From JBPCIX01 sp051005875 (GTDB lineage: Bacteria > Actinomycetota > CADDZG01 > JAHWKV01): a stretch of DNA of 26,593 nucleotides. Of this stretch, positions 6,253-14,477 are shown one piece after another. Where the stretch lies: NCBI GenBank assembly GCA_051005875.1, contig JBPCIX010000005.1, forward strand, positions 1 to 26,593. Direction: 5' to 3'. A model generated the notes under the pieces. It was given only the letters and a program-made list of their open reading frames with translations, searched no databases and was not told the origin of the DNA. Both the position numbers and the translations under genes were made by a program. The stretch's first letter is position 1. Each line of letters begins with the position of its first letter.

Positions 6253-7848
6253 CTAGGCCAGCGAAACTAGATCTAACAAATCGTCGGACCAATGTGTGCA
6301 GCCTCCTTCAGGCATCGACAGAACCTGAGTGGGTTGGAGTTGCTTCACGAAATCCGTATCGTGGCTCACTACAAGCAGGGTGCCCTTCCACTGCTTGAGC
6401 GCCTCGGTGATCCCTTCCCGTGAAACGGGGTCGAGGTTGTTGGTCGGCTCGTCCAGGAGCAAAAGGTTGTGCTGCTTTGCCGCCAATTGCGCCAACGCCA
6501 ACTTGGTCTTTTCCCCACCGGACAGGCTGCCTGAAGTTTGAAAGGCGATTTCGCCCGAAAGGGTGAACATGCCCAGCAGCGACCGGATCTCCTGATCGTT
6601 GTAGGGGGTTAGGGAGCGAAGGTGATCGATAACCATTTCGTCCGGGCGCAGGCCCTCGTGTTCCTGTGCGTAGTACCCAATCGAAACATTCATGCCCGGA
6701 GTTGCACCGCCTGCGGCGGGTTCGAGAACGCCGGCAAGGGCCTTCAACAAGGATGACTTGCCCGCGCCGTTCAGCCCCATCACGAGCATACGATCGGCCC
6801 GGCTTAGCTCGAACGAAATGTCTTCAAAAACGCCTTTGCGCCCGTAGGCCATTCCCAGGCTTTCCACTTTCAGCACCAGGCGACCAGGCTGCGGAGGATC
6901 CGGCAGCCTGAATCGCACTCCCGACTCCTTTTCGGCCCTGCCGACCTGCGTTGTGCGCAGCCGTTCGACTCTCTTGTCGAGGGCTTTGGCCGTCTTTGCC
7001 CTGGTTGCCGACTGGTGGCGCATAACGTCGGCGAGACTTTTTATCCGATGGATCTCGGCCTTTTGCATAACGGCGAGCTTGTTGCGCCTCTCGACGTCTG
7101 CGGCTCTGGCCTTGCGATACTGGGTGTACGTCCCTTTGTAGGGGTGCAGCGATCCTTTGTCAATGTGCATCACGCGGGTGATGGCCGTGTCCAGAAGCTC
7201 GATATCGTGGCTCACCAGCAGCACTCCTCCTCGGAACGACCGCAGGAATGTCATCAGCCACGTTTTGGCATCGACGTCTAGGTGATTGCTCGGTTCGTCG
7301 AGCAGCATTACGTCGGCATCTGCGAACAAGGCATGGCCTAGTTCGGCTCGCCGGCGCTCGCCGCCGGAGAGATTCTCCATCTTGCCGTCGATCTGATCGT
7401 CGGTGAGGCCCAGCCCCGCGCAGACCCGCCTTGCCTCAGATTCACCCTGGTAACCGCCCATCAAGCGGTAGCTCTCCTCCGCCGAAGCAAAGCGGGCTAC
7501 GTTGGCGTCAGACGCGTCGGCCTCCATTGCAGCTTGACGTTTTTGTAGGTGGCCCTCGGCTTGAGTAAAGCCTTTCGCCGCCAGTACATATTGAAGAGCC
7601 GTTAGGCTCTGCTGCCCGGCGATTAGCCTCGCCTGGCGAAGGTAGCTGAAAGTCCCCGAATGCTTAACCGTCCCGGTATATGCCACTGCCTCGTGAGGCT
7701 CTCCCGAAAGTATCGACATCAAGGTCGACTTGCCCATTCCATTGCGACCGACCAGGCCCACTTTATCGCCGGGCGCGACTAAAAACGATGCCTCACCCAG
7801 GATGAAGCGCGGACCTATCTCGATATGAAGATCATTGACTTGTAGCAC
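6253..7848 (-). CDS. ABC-F family ATP-binding protein
   Basis: This 531-residue cytoplasmic protein has two ABC ATPase domains and no membrane segments. Walker A motifs are GRNGMGKS (34-41) and GLNGAGKSS in the second half. Signatures are LSGGERRRAEL and LSGGEKTKLAL, with DEPSNHLD and DEPTNNLD Walker B regions. The linker between the domains is Lys/Arg-rich and helical, as in ABC-F translation factors that act at the ribosomal E site. Members either help stalled ribosomes or protect against antibiotics, and sequence alone does not separate these here. The start is GTG 7848-7846, with GGAG at 7855-7858 six bases upstream. It is convergent with vapC and divergent from the molybdoenzyme cluster. 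Confidence 0.93.
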   Translation of the reverse strand: MLQVNDLHIEIGPRFILGEASFLVAPGDKVGLVGRNGMGKSTLMSILSGEPHEAVAYTGTVKHSGTFSYLRQARLIAGQQSLTALQYVLAAKGFTQAEGHLQKRQAAMEADASDANVARFASAEESYRLMGGYQGESEARRVCAGLGLTDDQIDGKMENLSGGERRRAELGHALFADADVMLLDEPSNHLDVDAKTWLMTFLRSFRGGVLLVSHDIELLDTAITRVMHIDKGSLHPYKGTYTQYRKARAADVERRNKLAVMQKAEIHRIKSLADVMRHQSATRAKTAKALDKRVERLRTTQVGRAEKESGVRFRLPDPPQPGRLVLKVESLGMAYGRKGVFEDISFELSRADRMLVMGLNGAGKSSLLKALAGVLEPAAGGATPGMNVSIGYYAQEHEGLRPDEMVIDHLRSLTPYNDQEIRSLLGMFTLSGEIAFQTSGSLSGGEKTKLALAQLAAKQHNLLLLDEPTNNLDPVSREGITEALKQWKGTLLVVSHDTDFVKQLQPTQVLSMPEGGCTHWSDDLLDLVSLA

Positions 7849-7953
7849 TGCTCACTCCGGTCTACTGTGTCGCAATGAAGTAGCACGCGGACTTTACCTT
7901 AGGGGAATCAGGAGGAAACATTTCCGTAATCTGTCGCTGGGAGCCTTGAAAAG

Positions 7954-9030
7954 GTGAGTACCAGCAACCCCAGGGTCGGCAGTCCCCGGCCCAGGTCGCC
8001 CGGGGGGCTGCTCAAGGGCGTCGCCGATCAATCCGCCGTAGCATCCGGCGTAGTGGTCGGCGCTGTCTTGGTGGTAGCGATGTTCCTGGGCAGCAGGTAC
8101 CTTGCGAACTTCGACGTTGCCTTACTCGGCTACGCGATCGGCACCGTTTTCCTCGCCGGCGGCGCCACGTATCGCGCGGTTACCTGGGCAAAGAGCCCTG
8201 CTGCCCGACGCTACCTCGCGCGCGGTTGGAAGGCGCTCCTTAGGCCGGGCCCTTCTGGCTCCGTATTGGATGCGCCGAAGACGGTGGCGTCCACTCTTTT
8301 GCTACAAAGGTTCATTTCAAAGCGTTCGAACGGGCGGTGGCTGGCGCACCAGAGCCTATTTTGGGGAGTCATCACCGCCACGCTGATCACGTTCCCGCTG
8401 ACCTTCGGGTGGGTCCACTTTCGGGCAGTCGAAGGGTCGGCGAGCGGCTACTGGGTTTACGTAATGGGCAAGCGCACCGTGCAATTCGACGCACTCAGCA
8501 TTCTCGGGTTCTTGGTCTTCCACGGCCTTAACTTCTCAGCCATTCTCGTCATATGCGGCGCCGTGTTTTACCTGCATAAACGCTGGTCCGAGAAGGCCGC
8601 CAACCTAACTAGGTTCGGCCGCGACCTAATGCCGCTTATCGCGCTCGTGGCCATCTCGGTTACCGGCCTTGCGCTTACCGCGTCCAGCACCTGGACGGAG
8701 GGCTTCCTGTACGGTCCGCTGGCGTTCATCCACATGTGCACCGTGGTCCTTACTCTGATTTGGATCCCTTTCGGCAAGTTTTTTCATACAATCCAGCGGC
8801 CGGCAATGATCGGCGTGCAGCTTTACAAACAGTCCAGTCTCGAGTCCGAAGGATCGCTCAACTGCCGCACCTGCGGTGAACCACTCGAGGGAGCGGTTTT
8901 CGTCGCGGACCTGCAAAAAACTATGAGTGAGCTGGATCTCGGGTACTCCGGCTGGATCGAGACCTGTCCCCGGTGCAAGCGTATCGAGCGGGGGGCCCAG
9001 TACCGCGAGCAGGTTAAGGCCGGATTTTGA
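7954..9030 (+). CDS. Membrane cytochrome-like subunit of the molybdoenzyme cluster, with C-terminal CxxC pairs
   Basis: This 358-residue protein has about six membrane helices (roughly 29-48, 53-72, 130-150, 181-206, 225-243, 251-273). His residues lie in or near helices at 132, 155, 190, 208, 260 and 278. This pattern is compatible with b-type heme binding, as in NarI-like subunits. The soluble C-terminus holds two CxxC pairs (304/307 and 338/341), suggesting a rubredoxin-like metal or iron site. I infer a quinol-oxidising membrane subunit feeding the downstream iron-sulfur and molybdenum proteins. Similar genes are sometimes labelled as MFS transporters, which the sequence does not support. 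The start is GTG 7954. The stop overlaps the next start by four bases (TTGA). Confidence 0.65.
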   Translation: MSTSNPRVGSPRPRSPGGLLKGVADQSAVASGVVVGAVLVVAMFLGSRYLANFDVALLGYAIGTVFLAGGATYRAVTWAKSPAARRYLARGWKALLRPGPSGSVLDAPKTVASTLLLQRFISKRSNGRWLAHQSLFWGVITATLITFPLTFGWVHFRAVEGSASGYWVYVMGKRTVQFDALSILGFLVFHGLNFSAILVICGAVFYLHKRWSEKAANLTRFGRDLMPLIALVAISVTGLALTASSTWTEGFLYGPLAFIHMCTVVLTLIWIPFGKFFHTIQRPAMIGVQLYKQSSLESEGSLNCRTCGEPLEGAVFVADLQKTMSELDLGYSGWIETCPRCKRIERGAQYREQVKAGF

Positions 9031-11303
9031 AATCCAAACCGCTGCAAATTCTGGCCCCCGGAATTGCCGACTTCCGCAGGGATGATCAAAAAGCCGGCCA
9101 CTACGTCTCAGATAAGAAAGGCGAGCGCATGGTTGCGACCCATTGCTGCTACTGCGGGGTCCAGTGCGGCATGTATCTGAGGGTCTCGGGCGAGGGCAAG
9201 GTTTTTGGTGTGGAGCCTCGCGACCATGACATCAACAAGATGAAGTTGTGCCCCAAGGGGGTTACCGCTTATCAGCAGGTCGATCACCCGGACCGGCTTA
9301 CCTCTCCCCTTATGCGTGACCGGCGCGGCGACCCGCTGCGTGAGGTGAGCTGGGACGCGGCTTTGGATCGGGTGGTTTCCGAGATCCGGCGAATACAAAA
9401 GGCGCACGGCCCCGATGCCTTTGCCGTCTACTCCGGCTCCAGCCTGACGACAGAGAAGTGTTACCTAATGGGTAAGTTTGCGCGCGTGGCGCTCGCCACT
9501 AAACACGTGGACTACAACGGTCGCCTGTGCATGGTCTCGGCCGCAGCCGCTAATAGAAAGGCCTTCGGCCTCGACCGGGCCGCCAACCCATGGTCGGACA
9601 TGTTGGAGACCGAAGTGATTCTGTTGCTCGGCGCCAATGTCGGCGAGTGCTTCCCGGTGGCCACTCAGTACTTCTGGGGCGCCCGCGACCTCGGCGCCAA
9701 GCTGATCACCGTGGACCCGCGAGAGACGCCGCTGGCCAGGACCGCCGACATACACGTACCGCTCAGGCCCGGCACCGACGCCGCGTTTTGTAACGGGCTA
9801 CTTCACGTGATCGAGCGAGAAGGCCTCATCGACGCAGACTTTATTGCTCGGCGGACCGTGGGGTGGGAGGCCGTGCGCGACCGGGTGCGTGAGTACACAC
9901 CAGAGAAGGTGGGCGAAATCTGCGGCCTGGATCCGACCTTGATCGAGCGGGTGGCCCTTACGTGGGGCCGGGCGTCTAAGGCGATGGCGTTCCACGCGAG
10001 GGGGATCGAGCACCACATCCAGGGCGTCGACAACTGCCTTTCGGTGATCAACCTGGTGCTCGCCACCGGCCACTTCGGAAAACCCGGCGCCGGGTACGGC
10101 ACCATCACCGGCCAGGGCAACGGACAAGGGGGCCGCGAGCACGGCCAGAAGTCCGACCAACTCCCCGGCCAGCGGTTGATCGAGGACCCCCAAGCAAGGG
10201 CACACATTTGCAAGGTCTGGGGGATCACCGACGACGAGCTTCCCCGTGCGGGAACCTCGGCGGTCGAGATGGTGCACCAGGCCGAAGCGGGCGAGATCAA
10301 AGGATGGCTTGGGATCTGCAACAATCCTTTTGTTTCGATGCCCGACTCAACCCGCATCGCCAGAGGCTACGACAGCCTGGAATTCCATTGTCAGATCGAC
10401 TTCTTTTTGTCCGAGACATGCGACCGCGCGGATGTGGTTTTGCCGGGAACAAGCTGGGCTGAAGACGAAGGGGTGTCGACCAACGCCGAGGGCAGGGTCA
10501 TCAAGTACAACAAGGCCACCGAGCCGCCGGGCCTGGCTCGCCCCGACTGGTGGATCGTCTGCGAGATTGCCCGGCGACTAGGCCACCATGCCGACAAGTT
10601 CCAGTTCTCCGGCCCAAGGGAGATCTTCGAAGAACTAAGGGTTGCCTCTGCCGGCGGCGTTGCAGACTACTCGGGGATGACCTACGAGCGAATAGAGCAG
10701 GGCGACGGGATCTTCTGGCCGTGCCCCAGCGAGGACCACCCCGGAACGCCGCGTCTGTTCGAAGAGCGGTTCGCTCACCCCGACGGCCTTGCCCGCTTCC
10801 ACCCAATCGAGTGGCGTCCTCCGGCTGAGGAGGTTGACGACAAATACCCTCTGCGTCTGACCACCGGGCGCACCGTGGCCCACTACCTCTCAGGCAACCA
10901 GACCCGCCGTATCGACGCTTTGGTTCAGCAGACACCGCGACCATGGGTTGAGGTCCATCCCAGCCACGGCTATGCCAACGGGGACCCCGTCAGGGTTGTC
11001 AGCCGCCGCGGGTCCGCCACCTATCCGGCCCTGGTTGTCTCAACCATCCGCGAGGACACCGTTTTTGTTCCGTACCACTGGGCCGGCAAAGTAGCCGCGA
11101 ACTTGATGACCGTCGACGCCCTGGATCCGACCTCGAAAATTCCCCAGTTCAAAGTCTGCTCCTGCCGAATCGAACCGGGGACCGAGATCGACGAGCCTCC
11201 GCCTCCGCCGGTGCCACCGGGAGTCAGGGCGTACGAAGAGGGCATCGGCGCCGACCGGGGGCAGCCGTCCACCCCCCAAGGAAGGGGAACCGGCCAGGGA
11301 TGA
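9027..11303 (+). CDS. Molybdopterin oxidoreductase, assimilatory nitrate reductase-like (NasA/NarB type)
   Basis: The 758-residue catalytic subunit belongs to the bis-MGD (DMSO reductase) superfamily. An N-terminal [4Fe-4S] site is formed by Cys40, Cys43, Cys47 and Cys75. The likely Mo ligand is Cys168 in NGRLCMVSAAAA, which matches nitrate reductases rather than the Sec/Cys-His motif of formate dehydrogenases. Other family blocks are GQGNGQGGREHG and the C-terminal LTTGRTVAHYLSGNQTRR. No Tat signal is present, so it is cytoplasmic. The TTG start at 9027 overlaps the previous stop. ATG 9129 (just before the Cys motif) has an AAGGCGAG sequence upstream and is an alternative. No nitrite reductase or nitrate transporter lies in the window, so nitrate as substrate is an inference. 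Confidence 0.8.
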   Translation: MKSKPLQILAPGIADFRRDDQKAGHYVSDKKGERMVATHCCYCGVQCGMYLRVSGEGKVFGVEPRDHDINKMKLCPKGVTAYQQVDHPDRLTSPLMRDRRGDPLREVSWDAALDRVVSEIRRIQKAHGPDAFAVYSGSSLTTEKCYLMGKFARVALATKHVDYNGRLCMVSAAAANRKAFGLDRAANPWSDMLETEVILLLGANVGECFPVATQYFWGARDLGAKLITVDPRETPLARTADIHVPLRPGTDAAFCNGLLHVIEREGLIDADFIARRTVGWEAVRDRVREYTPEKVGEICGLDPTLIERVALTWGRASKAMAFHARGIEHHIQGVDNCLSVINLVLATGHFGKPGAGYGTITGQGNGQGGREHGQKSDQLPGQRLIEDPQARAHICKVWGITDDELPRAGTSAVEMVHQAEAGEIKGWLGICNNPFVSMPDSTRIARGYDSLEFHCQIDFFLSETCDRADVVLPGTSWAEDEGVSTNAEGRVIKYNKATEPPGLARPDWWIVCEIARRLGHHADKFQFSGPREIFEELRVASAGGVADYSGMTYERIEQGDGIFWPCPSEDHPGTPRLFEERFAHPDGLARFHPIEWRPPAEEVDDKYPLRLTTGRTVAHYLSGNQTRRIDALVQQTPRPWVEVHPSHGYANGDPVRVVSRRGSATYPALVVSTIREDTVFVPYHWAGKVAANLMTVDALDPTSKIPQFKVCSCRIEPGTEIDEPPPPPVPPGVRAYEEGIGADRGQPSTPQGRGTGQG

Positions 11304-11899
11304 AAAAGCTGCTGTTTATCGATCCGGGTCGGTGCATCGGCTGCCAGGCTTGCGTTGCCGCCTGCAGGGAATGCGACTCTCACAAGGGCAGATCTATGAT
11401 CCACCTGGACTACGTTGATACCGGCAACTCCACCGCAGCCATGCCGACCGTGTGTATGCACTGTTCAGACCCGGTGGCCCCGTGCGCGCAGGTGTGCCCG
11501 GTGGACGCGATACCCATCGACACAAACGGTGTGGTCGGCACCGCCTCGCCCGAACTGTGCATCGGGTGCGGCAACTGCGTTCACGCATGCCCCTTCGGCG
11601 TTCCCAAACTCGATGTTCCCGAGATGATCCAGTACAAGTGCGATCTTTGCTACGACCGTTCCTCGCAGGGCCTCACGCCTATGTGTGCTTCGGTCTGCCC
11701 AACGGATGCCCTGTTCTTCGGTACCGAGGAGGAGCTGCTGGCCAAGCGTCCGGCGGCCCAGGCTGTGGATGTGTTCGGGTTTGGGGAGCAGATGATCCAA
11801 ACGGGCAACGCCGTCATTGCCCCCGCCGGCAGGTCGCAGGACTCCATTCCTGGCGGCTACTCCGTGTGGGCAGAGTTTCTTCCTGAGCAGATGAAGTGA
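11300..11899 (+). CDS. Four-cluster [4Fe-4S] ferredoxin subunit
   Basis: This 199-residue protein is of the DmsB/NrfC/HycB electron-transfer type. Sixteen Cys fall in four groups: 12/15/18/22, 52/55/62/66, 87/90/93/97 and 114/117/129/133. They can hold four [4Fe-4S] clusters, and Cys25 is extra. There is no signal peptide. Its ATG overlaps the catalytic-subunit stop by four bases (ATGA), which implies coupled translation and a stable complex. It would pass electrons between the membrane subunit or Rieske protein and the molybdenum subunit. Confidence 0.9.
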   Translation: MKKLLFIDPGRCIGCQACVAACRECDSHKGRSMIHLDYVDTGNSTAAMPTVCMHCSDPVAPCAQVCPVDAIPIDTNGVVGTASPELCIGCGNCVHACPFGVPKLDVPEMIQYKCDLCYDRSSQGLTPMCASVCPTDALFFGTEEELLAKRPAAQAVDVFGFGEQMIQTGNAVIAPAGRSQDSIPGGYSVWAEFLPEQMK

Positions 11900-12384
11900 C
11901 CGAGCGGCCTGAAGCTCAGTCGCCCGAAGCTCAGTCACGCGGCCGGCAGTTGCGTCAAGGGACTCTGATTTCGCGCCGCGACTATCTAAGGATGCTTGTA
12001 ATCGCCTCGGGCGGCCTGCTGGCCGGGACTGCGGGCCTGGTTTACGGTGTTTTCCGCAAACAGGGCAAGAGGGGCGCCCAGGCTCAAAGGATTGCCGCCA
12101 CAGTTTCGGCCGGGGATCTCGTGAACTTCTCGTACCCAGGCAAAGACGATCCTGCCATTGCGCTCGGCCTGGAGGGTGGAGAGATGGTGGCCTTTTCATC
12201 GGCATGTACCCATCTTTCCTGCCCGGTGTTGTGGCGCAAGGACGAAGGGACCTTGATCTGTCCGTGCCACAACGGGGTTTTCGACCAGCGCACCGGCGAA
12301 GTAGTAGCGGGCCCTCCGCCTCGCCCCCTCCCGAAGATCCTGCTCGAGGAACGGCCGGACGGTGTGTACGCGATAGGCACCTAG
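11896..12384 (+). CDS. Rieske [2Fe-2S] protein with Tat-type N-terminus
   Basis: This 162-residue protein has a twin-arginine-like SRRDYLRM motif (Arg27-Arg28) followed by one hydrophobic helix at about 33-53. It is probably exported folded and left anchored outside the membrane. The Rieske ligands are Cys104, His106, Cys122 and His125, with Cys109 and Cys124 placed for the usual disulfide. The start is GTG 11896, overlapping the ferredoxin stop by four bases, so it belongs to the same transcript. A tandem duplication of five codons gives PEAQSPEAQS near the N-terminus. In a cytochrome bc-like scheme it would take electrons from quinol, and its exact partner here is inferred from position. 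Confidence 0.9.
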   Translation: MTERPEAQSPEAQSRGRQLRQGTLISRRDYLRMLVIASGGLLAGTAGLVYGVFRKQGKRGAQAQRIAATVSAGDLVNFSYPGKDDPAIALGLEGGEMVAFSSACTHLSCPVLWRKDEGTLICPCHNGVFDQRTGEVVAGPPPRPLPKILLEERPDGVYAIGT

Positions 12385-12480
12385 AGGTAAATTTCGCGAA
12401 TCGCCTGAGGAACGCCGATGTTACATGGATTCAACAGGGCTGAAACCGGACTGCAATCTAGGTAGGGAATTATCTTCACT

Positions 12481-12774
12481 ATGAGTCCAAGGTACTTCGA
12501 GTCCGAGCTGCAAACTTCTACGGCGCGGCCCGAAACGCTGATCAACCGCAGGATAGTCCTAGTGGCTGCCGTGTTAATGGCTGAGCTATGGGCCCTGACT
12601 GCCGCAATCGAGGCCTGGTCTGAGGGCCACGCATCGGTGCTTGGATGGATACTTGGCTTCCAGGTCGTGTTGTTCCTTCTTGCGCTCAGCATTGCAACGG
12701 CTACCCCACCCCAGCCGGCGGTTCAAAGCAACCTGGCGCCAATCATGCCGAGGCAACCGGTAACCGCAGAATAA
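12481..12774 (+). CDS. Small two-helix membrane protein, unknown function
   Basis: This 97-residue protein has two predicted membrane helices, at about 24-44 and 53-73, and a Pro/Gln-rich C-terminal tail. It lies about 100 bases after the Rieske gene on the same strand, so it may be a late member or neighbour of the cluster. A GGGA sequence sits about 11 bases ahead of the ATG. I recognise no family. Confidence 0.55.
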   Translation: MSPRYFESELQTSTARPETLINRRIVLVAAVLMAELWALTAAIEAWSEGHASVLGWILGFQVVLFLLALSIATATPPQPAVQSNLAPIMPRQPVTAE

Positions 12775-12778
12775 CTCT

Positions 12779-12794
12779 GGGGTTACGTAACCCC
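12779..12794. repeat. Perfect 16-bp palindrome
   Basis: GGGGTTACGTAACCCC begins five bases after the stop of the small membrane protein and lies upstream of the NTF2-like gene. It has no spacer and no following T-run. It could be a dimeric regulator site for the downstream gene or a short hairpin in the transcript. The sequence alone does not decide. Confidence 0.5.
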
Positions 12795-12819
12795 CTCGAA
12801 GCGCAGGCCCAGCGGACAC

Positions 12820-13194
12820 ATGTCCCTAAGGCGGGTCCCTTACGAAGAAACAATGAATAATGCCCAAATGACTTTGAGGCTGATTTTCGACCGCCAAACT
12901 GATTTCATTCACAGTAGGGATCTCGGAGGATTGGTGGGTCAATACCTGGAAGATGCCATCTTGCTTCGCTTTGACGCCGAATCGGCAGGTCGCCCAGCAA
13001 TCAGCGAGTTCTTTGCCGGGTATTTGGCCAAGAATCCTGAAGTTATGAGCATCGATGCCTACTCTGAGGCCGATGAAATGCTGTCATATCAGGCAACCAT
13101 GTTGGTGGGGGGAGATGAGATACGAACCTATGGCATGTGGATTGTTAGAAACGGAAAGATTTGGCGTCAGTTTGCGGGGTTGATTGAAGGGTGA
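12820..13194 (+). CDS. NTF2-like (SnoaL/ketosteroid isomerase-type) protein
   Basis: This protein of up to 124 residues has the NTF2-like pattern: an N-terminal helix (MTLRLIFDRQTDFIHSRDLG), a LVGQYLEDAILLRFD strand region, GRPAISEFFAGY, and final strands with GMWIVRNGKIWRQFAG. The fold is a cone-shaped pocket used by many enzymes and binding proteins, so no reaction can be named. ATG 12853 (MNNAQM) is an equally good start because the fold begins there. Neither start has a strong ribosome binding site. It is convergent with the DUF916-like gene, eight bases apart. Confidence 0.75.
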   Translation: MSLRRVPYEETMNNAQMTLRLIFDRQTDFIHSRDLGGLVGQYLEDAILLRFDAESAGRPAISEFFAGYLAKNPEVMSIDAYSEADEMLSYQATMLVGGDEIRTYGMWIVRNGKIWRQFAGLIEG

Positions 13195-13202
13195 CCGCTA
13201 CC

Positions 13203-14285
13203 TCAGTAAGTTCTGACGGAGTGATCTTCCGCCCGACTCCGTTTACGCCTCCGGCGGCGAAGCTCAAAAATGATGAGCAATATCAAGACGACGGCGCCGA
13301 TTAACCCGGCGTCAAAGGCCTCGTTTTTTAGCGCACCCGAAATCCGCTTAGCGAGACCTGTGGCCGGGCCCTTGCCCGGAGTGGCCCCTACCGTGAAGGG
13401 CAGCGACTCGGAGGTCGCGCTTGTACCCCGCGCTTGGTCGGTCAGTATGAGCGTGGCAGTGTAGTCGCCGGTGGCCAGCCGGTCCTTCAGCTGGGTCTCG
13501 AGCTGGCTCTGGGTGAAAGCATAAAATGAGTCCATTGCCACCGGTGCTTCGAAGACTTGAACCCCGGAATCGTTTTTGACCGTGATAGTGCCCGAAGGCT
13601 TGAGCAAAACGTTTCCGGTGTTTTTTACCTGGACGGCGACTATCCCGAAGCCGCCGGTCTCGGTGTACTTCGCGGACCCGAATCCGAGCCCCGGGGTTTC
13701 GGGTCCGGGCACGGTTACGGAAAGTGCAATCGCGGCCCTTTGCACTTGATTGATCGCGATCTTTCCGCTGCCTTCGATCGGCTGATCGTTTTCAATAACT
13801 AGGCTTGTTATGTATTGGCCCGGCGGCGTGCCGGGCGGAATTGTCAAATTGAATGGAATGTTCACCGCGGTCCCCGGCGTGAGCTGAAGAACGGCCTCCT
13901 TGTAATCGGTCCAGGTGGTGGTACCCCCGCGCGGATCGGTTCGAAGGCGAGCGCCGAAGCCTCCATTGATCAACGTGTATGCATCGGCCGGATAAGTTCG
14001 GGCGGCTATTGGCTGGGCGCCGAAGGTGGCCACCTCGACCGTCAACGGCCGGGACTCACCGGGGTTCGCGGTCAAATCGAAGAATTCCCCGGGCTGCCCG
14101 AGAGCTTTGATGGCGAGTTTGGCGTCTGCAGAAGGGGGAGCCGCAGAAGGGGGAGCCGCAGAAGGGGAGGGAGACAGGAGAGCGGGAGTTTGCCCCAACG
14201 ATGGGTTAACGGGGGCCAAGCAAATAAGGACGGCCACCGCTACGACCAACCAGCGGTGAGCGGTGGGCGGGGTTCGATCCGACAC
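13203..14285 (-). CDS. DUF916-like (WxL-interacting) cell-surface protein, membrane anchored
   Basis: From GTG 14285 this gives 360 residues. A signal peptide (HRWLVVAVAVLICLAP, then an Ala-x-Pro-rich linker) is followed by two beta-rich domains. The first has GEFFDLTANPGESRPLTVEV and PPGTPPGQYITSLVIEND, typical of DUF916. The second has VAVQVKNTGNVLLKPSG and DYTATLILTD, typical of the second WxL-interacting-protein domain. A C-terminal helix (AGLIGAVVLILLIIF) and an Arg/Lys-rich tail anchor it in the membrane. The frame is open to ATG 14393, but that would put 36 extra residues ahead of the signal. The upstream WxL-like gene supports the assignment. Three near copies of a 15-bp repeat (14128-14169) encode the APPSAAPPS linker. 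Confidence 0.8.
   Translation of the reverse strand: MSDRTPPTAHRWLVVAVAVLICLAPVNPSLGQTPALLSPSPSAAPPSAAPPSADAKLAIKALGQPGEFFDLTANPGESRPLTVEVATFGAQPIAARTYPADAYTLINGGFGARLRTDPRGGTTTWTDYKEAVLQLTPGTAVNIPFNLTIPPGTPPGQYITSLVIENDQPIEGSGKIAINQVQRAAIALSVTVPGPETPGLGFGSAKYTETGGFGIVAVQVKNTGNVLLKPSGTITVKNDSGVQVFEAPVAMDSFYAFTQSQLETQLKDRLATGDYTATLILTDQARGTSATSESLPFTVGATPGKGPATGLAKRISGALKNEAFDAGLIGAVVLILLIIFELRRRRRKRSRAEDHSVRTY
14128..14169 (-). repeat. 15-bp tandem repeat encoding a Ser-Ala-Pro linker
   Basis: The plus-strand unit GCAGAAGGGGGAGCC occurs at 14128-14142 and 14143-14157, with a shorter third copy from 14158. It is in frame with the DUF916-like gene and encodes repeated SAAPP. It probably varies in copy number and sets the length of the linker after the signal peptide. 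Confidence 0.8.
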
Positions 14286-14337
14286 ACTGGCGGGCCCGAT
14301 GGCTGGAGCCCTAGAGGCAAAACATACGACTAACGCA

Positions 14338-14357
14338 CCTTCGGCAAGTACCGAAGG
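14338..14357. repeat. Short hairpin upstream of the DUF916-like gene
   Basis: CCTTCGG (14338-14344) and CCGAAGG (14351-14357) form a 7-bp stem with a 6-base loop. It lies between the preferred GTG start (14285) and the alternative ATG (14393), so it would be in the leader if 14285 is correct. It may affect translation, but this is untested. Confidence 0.45.
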
Positions 14358-14416
14358 GACCTTCCGGGCTTTCATGCAAGTGTCCAAAACCATCCTTAAA
14401 AGTATCCGAAAACCAA

Positions 14417-14457
14417 GCCGGTCCCCGTTAGTGGTCAGGTCACTAGCGGGGACCGGC
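14417..14457 (-). terminator. Strong hairpin after the WxL-like gene (terminator or read-through attenuator)
   Basis: GCCGGTCCCCGTTAGTG and its near-exact inverse form a 17-bp stem with a single G-T wobble and a 7-base loop. The hairpin starts 21 bases after the stop of the WxL-like gene. On the minus strand it is followed by TTGGTTTTCGG, a weak T-rich stretch. It should end most transcripts of the small surface protein. Partial read-through would supply the DUF916-like anchor at lower level. Confidence 0.8.
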
Positions 14458-14477
14458 AGGGGTAAAGTCTGTAAGGA

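Noticed and set aside
7910..7935. Possible small leader gene after AGGAGGAAAC upstream of the membrane subunit
   Set aside because: Although the Shine-Dalgarno-like sequence is strong, no ATG, GTG or TTG follows at proper spacing with an open frame of useful length.
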